From: Paenibacillaceae bacterium
GTDB taxonomy: Bacteria; Bacillota; Bacilli; Paenibacillales; NBRC-103111
Assembly (NCBI GenBank): GCA_029256185.1
Contig: JAQSYI010000055.1
Coordinates: 1 to 48,035, forward strand
Length of the DNA: 48,035 nucleotides
Reading direction: 5' to 3'
Below the pieces are notes generated by a model. The model did no database searches, was not told the DNA's origin, and saw only the letters and a program-made list of their open reading frames with translations. This document shows, one piece after another, positions 1-7,884 of the stretch. The position numbers were made by a program, and so were the translations under genes. The first letter of the stretch is position 1. Every line of letters begins with the position of its first letter.

Positions 1-90
1 CGCTACCGGTCCCACTGGCGCTACCGGTCCCACTGGCGCTACCGGTCCCACTGGCGCTACCGGTCCCACTGGCGCTACCGGTCCCACTGG
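1..90 (+). repeat. 18-bp tandem repeat encoding collagen-like triplets
   Basis: Five perfect copies of an 18-bp unit (cgctaccggtcccactgg) are followed by a diverged sixth copy at 91-108. Each unit encodes two Gly-X-Thr-type collagen triplets in the frame of the neighbouring gene. The array continues leftward out of the window, so the total copy number is unknown. Perfect identity at the DNA level suggests recent expansion or homogenisation. Confidence 0.95.
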
Positions 91-1312
91 CGCTACCGGG
101 GAAACAGGGATTTTTAATTTGGTGGATGGCAATGCAACCGGAGCCGTGCGCAGTATAGGAGCACCTACAGGTTACACGATGGGAGAATACTCTATAGCCC
201 TGGGATCATCAACTGCCAGCGGAAATTACTCCCACGCCGAAGGGTTCAACTCAAGGGCGATTGGCCTGTACTCTCATGCCGAAGGGACAGGTACGACAGC
301 CAGTGGCCAGGCCGCACATGCAGAGGGATTTCAAGCAAGAGCCATCGGAAATAATTCCCATGCTGAAGGGCAAAATACAATGGCAGTCGGAAATCATTCC
401 CATGCCGAAGGGCTGAATTCAACAACAAACGGAGAAGGAGCCCATGCAGAGGGAGGCGCAACCATTGCCAGTGGAGTTTTTTCCCACTCAGAAGGATTAA
501 CCAGCCGTGCCGAAAGTGATGCCGCTCACGCTGAAGGAGCGGGCTGCATTGCCAGTGCTGCTTACTCTCATGCCGAAGGGATAGGTGTGACCGCTAGTGG
601 CACATTCTCCCATGCCGAGGGGAGAAGTACAAATACTGCATTTTTCATGGGCGCTCACATTATGGGACAATATGGTGACGCAGACGCGGCAAATTCCTGG
701 TTCCTCGCCAATGGTACGGCTCCTGCTACAAGAGGACTTGCCGCCAAAATCCTGGGAACAGGCCAGGCATATATCGACGTATCATGGAATGGCGGCGGGG
801 CCGACTATGCGGAGTTGTTTGAAACCTTTGACGGCCAACCCATTGAACCGGGCTACTTTGTCGCTTTGGCCGGAGGGGAAACCATTCGTACGGCGAGGGA
901 ATCCGACACCTACATCATCGGTGTTGTCAGCGCCGCTCCCGCCTTCGTAGGAGACAGCGGGGAGCTCCGCTGGAGAAGCAAGTACCTGACCGATGAATGG
1001 GGACGAATCCAGTATCATGAAGTGCTGGTGGAGCCTGTCCGCTACTTGTTCGGAACCCTCGCTCCCTCTATGGAAACCCAGCCCATATTAAATCCCCAGT
1101 GGGACCCCACCCGTCCATATATTTCCCGGCTCAAACGCCCGGAATGGGTTGCGGTAGGTCTGATGGGAAAGCTGCTGATACGTGATGACGGAAGCTGCAT
1201 GCCGGGAGGCTATTGCAAGCCGAATGACGCAGGCATCGCCACCGCTTCCGATATCGGGTACCCGGTGCTGTCCAGAACGGGAGAAGAGCAAATCCGAATT
1301 CTGTTCCGCTAA
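2..1312 (+). CDS. Collagen-like repeat protein with HAEG beta-roll and Peptidase_G2-like C-terminal domain (5' partial)
   Basis: The frame is open from base 2, so the gene begins before the window. The visible part starts with perfect Gly-Ala-Thr-Gly-Pro-Thr collagen-like triplets (bases 1-90). Then come ten H[AS]EG motifs spaced exactly 14 residues apart (bases 230-622), which resemble the left-handed beta-roll heads of YadA-type adhesins. The final ~190 residues contain GGGADYAELFE and PIEPGYFVAL, which I recognise as the Peptidase_G2 / IMC autoproteolytic domain found at the ends of Bacillus phage appendages and of collagen-like surface proteins. In that family the domain acts as an intramolecular chaperone for trimerisation and is then cleaved off. 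The likely role is a trimeric surface, spore-coat or exosporium fibre. The stop at 1310-1312 is followed 100 nt later by a terminator. A phage tail-fibre origin is possible, but no other phage genes are visible. Confidence 0.8.
   Translation, partial: ATGPTGATGPTGATGPTGATGPTGATGPTGATGETGIFNLVDGNATGAVRSIGAPTGYTMGEYSIALGSSTASGNYSHAEGFNSRAIGLYSHAEGTGTTASGQAAHAEGFQARAIGNNSHAEGQNTMAVGNHSHAEGLNSTTNGEGAHAEGGATIASGVFSHSEGLTSRAESDAAHAEGAGCIASAAYSHAEGIGVTASGTFSHAEGRSTNTAFFMGAHIMGQYGDADAANSWFLANGTAPATRGLAAKILGTGQAYIDVSWNGGGADYAELFETFDGQPIEPGYFVALAGGETIRTARESDTYIIGVVSAAPAFVGDSGELRWRSKYLTDEWGRIQYHEVLVEPVRYLFGTLAPSMETQPILNPQWDPTRPYISRLKRPEWVAVGLMGKLLIRDDGSCMPGGYCKPNDAGIATASDIGYPVLSRTGEEQIRILFR
230..622 (+). 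repeat. 42-nt coding repeat (ten H[AS]EG motifs)
   Basis: Ten H[AS]EG motifs recur every 14 residues, alternating with small residues and A(I/S/V)G segments. The repeat is conserved in protein more than in DNA, unlike the upstream collagen triplets. That fits a structural beta-roll under selection rather than a freshly expanded tandem repeat. Confidence 0.85.
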
Positions 1313-1411
1313 TGGATCAACGGCTAACTACCTGGCAGGATTCCTGTGCCCGCCTGAATATCTCCGGAATCGCTCCATCATTTTCATCTGTGCCTTTTGG
1401 CAATTTAAGAA

Positions 1412-1446
1412 GACCTGGCGGAAGAACAACCGTCAGGTCCTTTTTG
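1412..1446 (+). terminator. Rho-independent terminator of the collagen-like gene
   Basis: A ten-pair stem (gacctggcgg with ccgtcaggtc, one G-T pair) encloses the loop aagaacaa and is followed by ctttttg. It lies 100 nt after the stop codon at 1312. The remaining bases 1447-1539, up to the end of the convergent phosphoesterase gene, hold nothing I recognise. Confidence 0.85.
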
Positions 1447-1539
1447 CGTTTCCAAAGGAATACCTCCTTTTTCCTATGGCGGTCCCGCCCCGCCTACTCC
1501 TAACGGAAATTTTTGACCTTATGTTGTCCCAAAGCCTTG

Positions 1540-2799
1540 TTACCGCCGAATCACGAACTCATCTTGCTTCCTCCCGCTCGCATCATAGGCCTGATAGGTC
1601 AGCGCATCCCCGGAAACCGTAATCCCAGCGAACATTTGCTCATGATTCTGAAAATGGACTTTATGATAAAACTGGTCATCCTTCTTTTCATTGAACTTGG
1701 CGCCGGAGCTGTTGGTTACTACGTAAACCGTCCCCTTGTCCGCCCCTGTGATCGTATCCTCCCGGCCGGTAATCCTCCCGCCAAGCAGCGGATAAGAACG
1801 GGAATACTCGTGGTTGTGCCCTTGCAGCACCAGATCCACTCCGTATTCATCGAAAATCTCCGTCCAATCCTCCACCTTCTCATACTGGTTGCCCCCGTAA
1901 GCGGGACGGTGCATGGCCACAATCTTCCAGGCTCTATCCGTTGCCGCCAAATCCTCCTTCAGCCACTGCGCCTGCTTCTTCCGGCTGCTCTCCGTATTCA
2001 GCACCGTCACGTGAACGGGCCCATAATCGAAGGAATAGGAGGTGCCCGTGGTCGCACCGTCCGCTCCATTATCCGGCAGATTGAAGTGAGAGGCGAATAC
2101 CGTGGCATCCCCGTCGATCTCTTCGTGATTGCCCGCAACCGGCATCAAGGGAATCCCGCTGACCCAGTTCTGCGCTTTCCCGAAAAAATAAGACCATCCC
2201 GCCGAATTGTCAGGATCCTCCGTTAAATCACCGTTATGCACAATAAAGGCTGCCTGTGGAAAGACGGCGAAGGCCTTGTCCAGCGTCCGGGCCCACAGAT
2301 CAAAGTCCGCCTCCCGCTCTCCCTGGGAATCCGTCACATTAATGAAGGTCACCGCATCCTGCAACTGTTCCGCTGTCGAAAAACGGGCCGGCTCGCTCCA
2401 CTCCCCGTCAGCGCCGCTGCCCACACGATACATGTATACAGTTCCCGGGGTAAGACCTGCCGCCTCCGCCTTGTATACGCCCCTGCTGCCTCCATCCGTC
2501 TGAAGCACGCTCTGCTGCGCTTCTACCCTCATGACATCCTTGCCGGTAAAAGCAGCCCGCTCTCCCGCAACAACCTCCAGCACACCCGGCAAAGCCGGAT
2601 CGCCCGTCCCCATCAGCCATGTGAAGGCCCGGCTCGTCGCGGCATCTTGCTTTATCGTAATCACCAGATCGTAAGGGGCTGCCGGATTACCCTGCGCTGC
2701 GGTCTGCCCCCGGGTTAACCACCTCGCGCCTGCTATTGCCGTTACAATCAAGACTGCAGCTAGACAAATAATCATAACGGCTTTGTTGACACGGTTCAT
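1540..2799 (-). CDS. Membrane-anchored calcineurin-like metallophosphoesterase
   Basis: The product is 419 residues from the ATG at 2799. That start is chosen over one 24 nt upstream because AGGAGG sits 7 nt before it. Residues 7-27 are a hydrophobic anchor or signal. Residues ~45-145 look like the fibronectin-III-like N-terminal domain of purple acid phosphatases. The catalytic domain follows, with metal-binding motifs NVTDSQG (154-160), HNGDL (188-192), GNHEE (223-227), a conserved His in MHRPAYGG (296-303) and GHNHEYSR (327-334). The usual first motif D-x-H reads D-S-Q here, a common variation in purple-acid-phosphatase-like proteins. It probably hydrolyses phosphate esters outside the membrane; the substrate is unknown. 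It stands alone, divergent from the epoxide hydrolase, and has a structured leader (see 2864-2900). Confidence 0.85.
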   Translation of the reverse strand: MNRVNKAVMIICLAAVLIVTAIAGARWLTRGQTAAQGNPAAPYDLVITIKQDAATSRAFTWLMGTGDPALPGVLEVVAGERAAFTGKDVMRVEAQQSVLQTDGGSRGVYKAEAAGLTPGTVYMYRVGSGADGEWSEPARFSTAEQLQDAVTFINVTDSQGEREADFDLWARTLDKAFAVFPQAAFIVHNGDLTEDPDNSAGWSYFFGKAQNWVSGIPLMPVAGNHEEIDGDATVFASHFNLPDNGADGATTGTSYSFDYGPVHVTVLNTESSRKKQAQWLKEDLAATDRAWKIVAMHRPAYGGNQYEKVEDWTEIFDEYGVDLVLQGHNHEYSRSYPLLGGRITGREDTITGADKGTVYVVTNSSGAKFNEKKDDQFYHKVHFQNHEQMFAGITVSGDALTYQAYDASGRKQDEFVIRR

Positions 2800-2830
2800 G
2801 ACAGCTCCTCCTATCCGCAACATTTGTGCA

Positions 2831-2850
2831 CCACCATCCGGAGGGTGGTC
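2831..2850 (-). promoter_or_regulatory. Second leader hairpin carrying an anti-Shine-Dalgarno-like CCTCC
   Basis: Read on the minus strand, accacc and ggtggt form a six-pair stem around ctccggat. The CCCTCC at its base is complementary to the GGAGG of the phosphoesterase ribosome binding site about 30 nt downstream. The segment could therefore pair either with itself or with the ribosome binding site. This is a pairing possibility read by eye, not a computed fold. Confidence 0.35.
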
Positions 2851-2863
2851 CCCTGTACCGAAA

Positions 2864-2900
2864 AAGCAAACGAACCCCGCCCGTGCCGGTCCGTTTGCTT
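2864..2900 (-). terminator. Terminator-like hairpin in the phosphoesterase leader (candidate attenuator)
   Basis: Read on the minus strand, 2900-2888 pairs with 2876-2864 in a 13-pair stem (aagcaaacggacc with ggttcgtttgctt, one G-T pair), followed by a run of T. It lies 65 nt upstream of the phosphoesterase start. No minus-strand gene exists between it and the divergent epoxide hydrolase, so it has no obvious transcript to end except the leader itself. Confidence 0.6.
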
Positions 2901-2915
2901 CCTGCCCATCCCACT

Positions 2916-2944
2916 ATTTTATCGGATTCCATATTTCAAGACAA
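2916..2944 (-). promoter_or_regulatory. Candidate sigma-A promoter for the phosphoesterase leader
   Basis: On the minus strand, TTGTCT (2944-2939), a 17-nt spacer and TAAAAT (2921-2916) resemble -35 and -10 boxes. Initiation would fall near 2909, just before the terminator-like hairpin. The rest of the 2800-3141 divergent intergenic region shows only a TATAAT at 3102-3107 on the plus strand ahead of the epoxide hydrolase, without a convincing -35. Confidence 0.45.
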
Positions 2945-3141
2945 GCAGAGAGCCGCAGCCGCCGGGACGACTCACATCAGCACCTGCCTGTCGCTGAAGC
3001 TTTTTCCCGATAATGCTCTCCAACCCCTTCGTGCTCTTGAAGGTATACTTTAATTCACAGTCCCGCATTCCCAACAGGTGTCGCCGCACAAATTCAGGGG
3101 TTATAATAGGAGGGTACAACAAAACGAGGAGGAGAAGCATT

Positions 3142-4290
3142 ATGGCTGTTGAACCCTTTCATATTCACGTCTCCGATGAAATCCTTGACGATCTGCAATA
3201 CAGACTGCATCATACTCGCTGGCCGGAGCAGTTGGAGGATCAGGGCTGGGAGCGGGGAACGGAATTGAGCTTTCTAAAGTCGCTTGTTGCGTATTGGCGG
3301 GACCACTATGATTGGCGGGCACAAGAAGCCTGGTTGAACCTGTTCTCCCAATTTCGCTGCAATATCGAAGGAATCGATGTGCATTTCGTCCATGAACGGG
3401 GAAAAGGCCCCAATCCGCTGCCCATTATTCTGACCCACGGGTGGCCCGACAGCTATCTCCGTTACCAGAAAATCATTCCGCTGCTGACTGATCCGGCCAA
3501 TCATGGCGGTGACCCCGGGGACTCCTTTGACGTGATTGTCCCTTCCTTGCCCGGATTCGGTTTCTCGGGCCGCGCCAACCGCCCCGGCGTGAACAATGAA
3601 TATGTCTCCGGGATCTGGGCCCAATTAATGACCAAAGAACTGGGCTATCCTAAATTTGCCGCTGCCGGCGGAGATATGGGCTCCGGTGTCACCCGATACC
3701 TGGCGGCAAACCATCCTGAGCTTCTAACAGGCATCCATCTGACCGATATCGGAATTCTGCGGGAACTGCTCAATTCACCGGATCAGACAAGTCTGACGGA
3801 AGAGGAACTGCGCTACAAGAAGAGCGCCGCAAAATGGATTTCGGATGAAGGGGGCTATATGTCCATTCAATCGACCCGCCCCCAGACTCTTGCCTACGGA
3901 CTCTCCGACTCCCCGGCAGGCGTGGCAGCATGGTTGGTTGAGAAATTCCGGGCTTGGAGCGGTTGCGGCGGCGATCTCTTCCGTTGCTTCAGCAAGGATG
4001 AACTGCTCACCCATATCATGATTTATTGGGTTACGAACACGATCGGATCTTCGGCGCATATGTATTATGATAATTCCCATTCCTTGCCGCCCTTGGGCTA
4101 TATTCAAGTCCCGACAGGCGTCGCCTTATTCTCGCAGGATGTATTGCTGCCTCCCAGGCAATGGGCCGAACGCAACCTGAATATAACCCGCTGGACTTCA
4201 CTGCCCCGCGGCGGACATTTTGCCGCCATGGAAGAGCCGGAGCTTCTGGCCGATGAGCTCCGCTCATTCTTCAAGGCTTACAGAACGTAG
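3142..4290 (+). CDS. Epoxide hydrolase (alpha/beta hydrolase with EHN-type N-terminal domain)
   Basis: The product is 382 residues from the ATG at 3142, preceded by GAGGAGG. The frame is open further upstream but lacks a ribosome binding site there. The first ~100 residues match the EHN lid/N-terminal domain of microsomal-type epoxide hydrolases (FHIHVSDEILDDL; TRWPEQ). The alpha/beta hydrolase core shows the oxyanion motif HGWPDS (99-104), the nucleophile Asp178 in GGDMGSG and the catalytic His359 in RGGHFAAMEEPE. In this family Asp attacks the epoxide carbon and His activates water to release a diol. The protein is cytoplasmic, with no signal peptide. Length and motif order are normal. Its neighbours give no pathway hint, and it ends 54 nt before the convergent GH28 gene. 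The substrate cannot be inferred. Confidence 0.9.
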   Translation: MAVEPFHIHVSDEILDDLQYRLHHTRWPEQLEDQGWERGTELSFLKSLVAYWRDHYDWRAQEAWLNLFSQFRCNIEGIDVHFVHERGKGPNPLPIILTHGWPDSYLRYQKIIPLLTDPANHGGDPGDSFDVIVPSLPGFGFSGRANRPGVNNEYVSGIWAQLMTKELGYPKFAAAGGDMGSGVTRYLAANHPELLTGIHLTDIGILRELLNSPDQTSLTEEELRYKKSAAKWISDEGGYMSIQSTRPQTLAYGLSDSPAGVAAWLVEKFRAWSGCGGDLFRCFSKDELLTHIMIYWVTNTIGSSAHMYYDNSHSLPPLGYIQVPTGVALFSQDVLLPPRQWAERNLNITRWTSLPRGGHFAAMEEPELLADELRSFFKAYRT

Positions 4291-4344
4291 GCTCACTTAC
4301 AAGATTCCGGTAATCAAATCGGAAAAAGAGCGGACCGAGAAGTA

Positions 4345-5667
4345 TCAAAGCTCCACGCGAGGAGCATCTACAGAACTGCAGTTCTCCATCACCACCGGGC
4401 TGCCGTCCAGTGTGCGGATCACCACGTTCTCCATGCTCCAGTCCCGGGCGTGCAGGATAGATCCGGCTGCATGGGTTTCCATCCGGATATCCTTCAACCG
4501 CACATCGTGAATCGGCTTCTCCGGATGAGCCTCCACCTGGAATGCTTCAGAATTCGGCCAACGGGAGTCAGGCAGCAAACTGTTCTTTACTGCAACCTGA
4601 CTGATCTCCACATTACGGAACTCCGGAATTCCCTGCTCCTCCGGAACGGGCTGGGCAAGGACTCTCCAATATTCGGGCACTGGCCCCTGCCAGGAGTCAG
4701 GGATATGCGCGTAGCTGTAGCTGGGGTTCCAGTTGAGCAAGAAGCTGATAGGATTGCGCACATCCTCCATCTCCAAATGATGCACCCGGATATTCTCGAT
4801 GATCCCGCCGCGGGTCCGGGCCGACTTAAAGCGGAGACCATTGCTGGTGCCCACAGAGCGGATATGATGAATCTCCACATCACGGATTCCCCCGGAGGTT
4901 TCGCTTCCCAGAGTAATTCCGGCTCCAGCCCCCGTTACGCAATCGCGGATGATGATATGCTCCGCCGGGCGGTTTACCCTCAAGCCATCCGCGTCCCGGC
5001 CCGACTTGACACATAGATTGTCATCATTGCAATCGATGAAGCAATTCTGCACCAGCACATGGGAGGACGAATCAATGTCAATTCCATCCGTGCTGGGCCC
5101 TTGGTTCTCACGAATGGTCAGACCATCCACTGTCACATGCTGGGAGTAGCAGATATGAACATTCCAGAAGCCTGAACGCAGGGATGTGAAACCCTGCAGC
5201 AGAATACCCTCCGAATCAAGCACCAGCACATTTCTTGGACGCTTGCAGTCGTAGTCCGCGGCCCAGCGCAGCCCCTGTTCCGTATAAACCCGCCTCAGGC
5301 TCCAATATTTCTCCCACCAGTAAGCACCCTGTCCGTCGATGACCCCTTTTCCGGTAACAGCCGCGTTCTCCTGCCCGCAAATGTTGATCAGCGCGCTGTA
5401 CCAGTCCATCTCAATACCGGCCACCCGCGACCATATCTCCGGGTAGCCCTGCTCACTGACAACGCCAAGCAGCGTCACTTTCTCTCCCAGTTGCAGCTCC
5501 ACATTGGACTTGAGGAACAGCGCGCCGGTGGAATACGTCCCGGGGGCCAGCTCCACCCGGCCGCCTCCCGCGGCCGCAGCAGCGTCGATAGCCGCCTGAA
5601 TCGGACCGGTCGAGAGAACATCCTTGTCTGCCACGGCGCCGAACTCATTTGCCAGAAAAATATTCAT
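4345..5667 (-). CDS. GH28 family hydrolase (polygalacturonase / rhamnogalacturonan hydrolase type)
   Basis: The 440 residues have no signal peptide and form a right-handed beta-helix enzyme. The GH28 signature is present: STDGID (192-197, the NTD site, with Ser for Asn), the Asp pair in DCNDDNLCVKSG (212-223) and a RFKSA segment (279-283, the RIK site). The usual GHG site reads GAG in TGAGAGITLGSE, so the His found in homogalacturonan-cleaving polygalacturonases is missing. Rhamnogalacturonan-active members are known to diverge at such positions, so an exo-acting enzyme on imported rhamnogalacturonan oligomers fits this locus best. It is the last gene of the cluster I operon. Its ATG overlaps the stop of the GH105 gene by 4 nt (ATGA), implying translational coupling. 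Confidence 0.88.
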   Translation of the reverse strand: MNIFLANEFGAVADKDVLSTGPIQAAIDAAAAAGGGRVELAPGTYSTGALFLKSNVELQLGEKVTLLGVVSEQGYPEIWSRVAGIEMDWYSALINICGQENAAVTGKGVIDGQGAYWWEKYWSLRRVYTEQGLRWAADYDCKRPRNVLVLDSEGILLQGFTSLRSGFWNVHICYSQHVTVDGLTIRENQGPSTDGIDIDSSSHVLVQNCFIDCNDDNLCVKSGRDADGLRVNRPAEHIIIRDCVTGAGAGITLGSETSGGIRDVEIHHIRSVGTSNGLRFKSARTRGGIIENIRVHHLEMEDVRNPISFLLNWNPSYSYAHIPDSWQGPVPEYWRVLAQPVPEEQGIPEFRNVEISQVAVKNSLLPDSRWPNSEAFQVEAHPEKPIHDVRLKDIRMETHAAGSILHARDWSMENVVIRTLDGSPVVMENCSSVDAPRVEL

Positions 5668-7850
5668 TCCGCCTGGCCCGCCACCTTTCCATAACCCGTA
5701 TTGCCAAGATGCTTCTCCAATTGCAGCACCTCAATGCCCGCAAGCAGTACAATGCCGATGCCGTGGGTATCGTTAAGGAGCCACGGCAGCTCGTCCTTGT
5801 AGTAGTCGGCGTTAAAGGAATAGCCGGAGCCACGGCAGACCCCATAGACATTTCCCAGCCTGTCGATGGAAATTTGCGTCATCCCGTTCCAGGCTTTGCG
5901 GACAGCATCCACGTAAGGCAGCGTCTCCTCCAGCCAGCCGAAGCGGATGCCCCGGGCGAAGGCATACAGGAACATGGAGGTGCAGGAGGTTTCCTCATAC
6001 GATTCATGGTCCGTCAGAACCTGGTGCCACAGGCCGTTGCTGCCTTGCAGCCGGAGATAGCCATGACACAGCTCCCGGAAGAAGCGCAGCAATTCCTCCC
6101 GCCGGCTGTGCTTCTCCGGCATAGCCGCCAGCAGCTCGGACAGAGAGAACAGCACCCAGCCGTTGCCCCTCCCCCAAGGCACCCGGGTCGCCTTGCCCAA
6201 GGTAACAACATACACATGCGACATAATCTGCTGCTCCGGCATGTACATCAGCTTCCGGAACTGGATAAACTGGTTGGCCGCATCATCCAGATACCGCTGA
6301 TCCCCTGTCCGCATATAATACCGGCATAGAAACGGTACGCTCATGTACAGGTCATCACACCACACTGTCTCGTGAACCCAGTCAGGATTGCGCGACTTGC
6401 GGAACAGAGCCCCTGTGGGCAGCCGATACTGAACACGGCCGATGTAATCGCCGATCAGCTCTGCAAGCTCGTCGGCTCCTGCCAGACTGCAATCCTGAAG
6501 CAGCAGCAGCATGGTGGCGCCGAAGGAGCCGCAGTCATCCAAGCTGTCCAGAGTAGCCATCGTATTCAGCACCCCGGCCGCTCCGAAGCGGTCACGGTCC
6601 CAGATGGCATACCGGTACAACCGGGTGCAGCTCTCCACATGGCGGCGCACATAATCGAGCAGGTCCTGCCGCTTCAGCAGCGTGCCCGCTTGCAGCAGTC
6701 CGTACAGCGTTACTCCCAGGGGATAGTTCCATTTGCCGAACAGCGCATTCTCCCCGAACAGCCGGACCCAGGTATGGGGTTGATCCAACCGCCAGTAGGT
6801 GTCCCCCTCCTTAGCGGGAATCAGCTCATACGGCATTCCGCTCACAGAAGGCAGCGGCTCCTCCGCTGCGAAAGGACCTGCGTACAACCAGGCGTCCCTG
6901 CTGCCCTGCACCGGGAACGGCATTTCCAGCGCGATTCCGGCCTGCGGCTCCTCCCACGCGAATCCCCAATTCTCCTTGTCCGAAGCACAGCGGACAACCA
7001 GATCATGCCTGCCCCAATCAAGGGCAACCGGCACCGCGAATGGCCCCTCCGGAATCTCTGCAGCTTTGGCACCGTCTACATAAAGCTCGGCGGGACTATA
7101 AGCGCGTCCCCTCAGCTCGGCCTGCGTCCCTGCCGGCAGCGTGCTAACCAGCCTCGTCCACGCTATCGCCCGGCGGCCAGACAAACCGCCGAAAATCCGC
7201 GCCATAGCCGGAGCAGTCCGCTGCGCCCCCCAATCCAGCCGGGGATGCCAGACGATGCCTGCGGATTCATCAAGCCCGGGTCCGGGCGGCTGCGGCAGCT
7301 TCCTCATGGGGCCGGTGAAGATCCAGCCCTCATGGCCGCTCCGTTCCGGTGTCGGCGCCAGCACATGGACCGGCCTGCTCTTGTAGGAGCCCGGACCGAA
7401 GGAACCGCCGCAGCCCGCCTCTGTTTTGGTGAAATCCAGCACCAGATGGTTCCAGCCCTGCTGCAGCTCCACCGTTACGCCGATTCTCCGCTTATCGTTC
7501 TGCTCATCAACAATGCTTGCTTTATAGAACGGGATTCCGTTCACCCAGAACTGAAGCGGACCGTAGCAATGCAGAATAAAGCTCATTGGCGCCGGCTGGT
7601 CGCTCCACAGCTTGGACCAGGCATAGATATGCTCGCCGTTATCCATCCCGGGGAAGCGCTCCGCCAGATTGAAATCATAGCTGTAATCATGCTTTTTCAG
7701 AATGCCGTCGGCACAAAAAGCCCGGCAGGTCATAGGATGCGGCGGATTGTGGCCCACATAACGGTTGGCCACCGCCGTGAGCACAGCTTCCGGATTGCTG
7801 CCGCAAGCCGCAAACATGCTGCTTGGTTCATCCATATATCTTTCTTCCAT
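5664..7850 (-). CDS. GH105 unsaturated rhamnogalacturonyl hydrolase with a large N-terminal extension
   Basis: The 728 residues have no signal peptide, so the enzyme is cytoplasmic. Residues ~365-720 are the alpha/alpha-barrel of GH105 (YteR/YesR family): WNYPLGV (374-380), CDDLYMSVPFL (498-508, with the candidate catalytic Asp), WGRGNGWVLFSLSELL (559-574) and EETSCTSMFLYAFARGI (619-635). Family members release the unsaturated uronic acid left on rhamnogalacturonan oligomers by lyases. YteR is about 370 residues, so the first ~360 here are extra. They are rich in beta-strand-like segments with Trp/Tyr (for example LHCYGPLQFWVNG) and look like sugar-binding beta-sandwich domains. The start at 7850 has GGGAGG 12 nt upstream; a second ATG at 7835 is possible. 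It is coupled to GH28 downstream and lies 34 nt after the AraC gene. Confidence 0.88.
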   Translation of the reverse strand: MEERYMDEPSSMFAACGSNPEAVLTAVANRYVGHNPPHPMTCRAFCADGILKKHDYSYDFNLAERFPGMDNGEHIYAWSKLWSDQPAPMSFILHCYGPLQFWVNGIPFYKASIVDEQNDKRRIGVTVELQQGWNHLVLDFTKTEAGCGGSFGPGSYKSRPVHVLAPTPERSGHEGWIFTGPMRKLPQPPGPGLDESAGIVWHPRLDWGAQRTAPAMARIFGGLSGRRAIAWTRLVSTLPAGTQAELRGRAYSPAELYVDGAKAAEIPEGPFAVPVALDWGRHDLVVRCASDKENWGFAWEEPQAGIALEMPFPVQGSRDAWLYAGPFAAEEPLPSVSGMPYELIPAKEGDTYWRLDQPHTWVRLFGENALFGKWNYPLGVTLYGLLQAGTLLKRQDLLDYVRRHVESCTRLYRYAIWDRDRFGAAGVLNTMATLDSLDDCGSFGATMLLLLQDCSLAGADELAELIGDYIGRVQYRLPTGALFRKSRNPDWVHETVWCDDLYMSVPFLCRYYMRTGDQRYLDDAANQFIQFRKLMYMPEQQIMSHVYVVTLGKATRVPWGRGNGWVLFSLSELLAAMPEKHSRREELLRFFRELCHGYLRLQGSNGLWHQVLTDHESYEETSCTSMFLYAFARGIRFGWLEETLPYVDAVRKAWNGMTQISIDRLGNVYGVCRGSGYSFNADYYKDELPWLLNDTHGIGIVLLAGIEVLQLEKHLGNTGYGKVAGQAE

Positions 7851-7884
7851 GCTTCTCTCACGCCTCCCTTGGCAAACTATCTTT

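Noticed and set aside
1182..1622. 146-codon plus-strand open frame overlapping the collagen-like gene end and the terminator
   Set aside because: It runs out of frame through the Peptidase_G2-like coding region and through the terminator hairpin, with no domain or ribosome binding site.
4336..4364. Hairpin GCTCC-GGAGC at the end of the GH28 gene as a terminator
   Set aside because: The stem is only five pairs, overlaps the last codons and lacks a real T-run (TTTGATACTT follows). It is possible but too weak to list.
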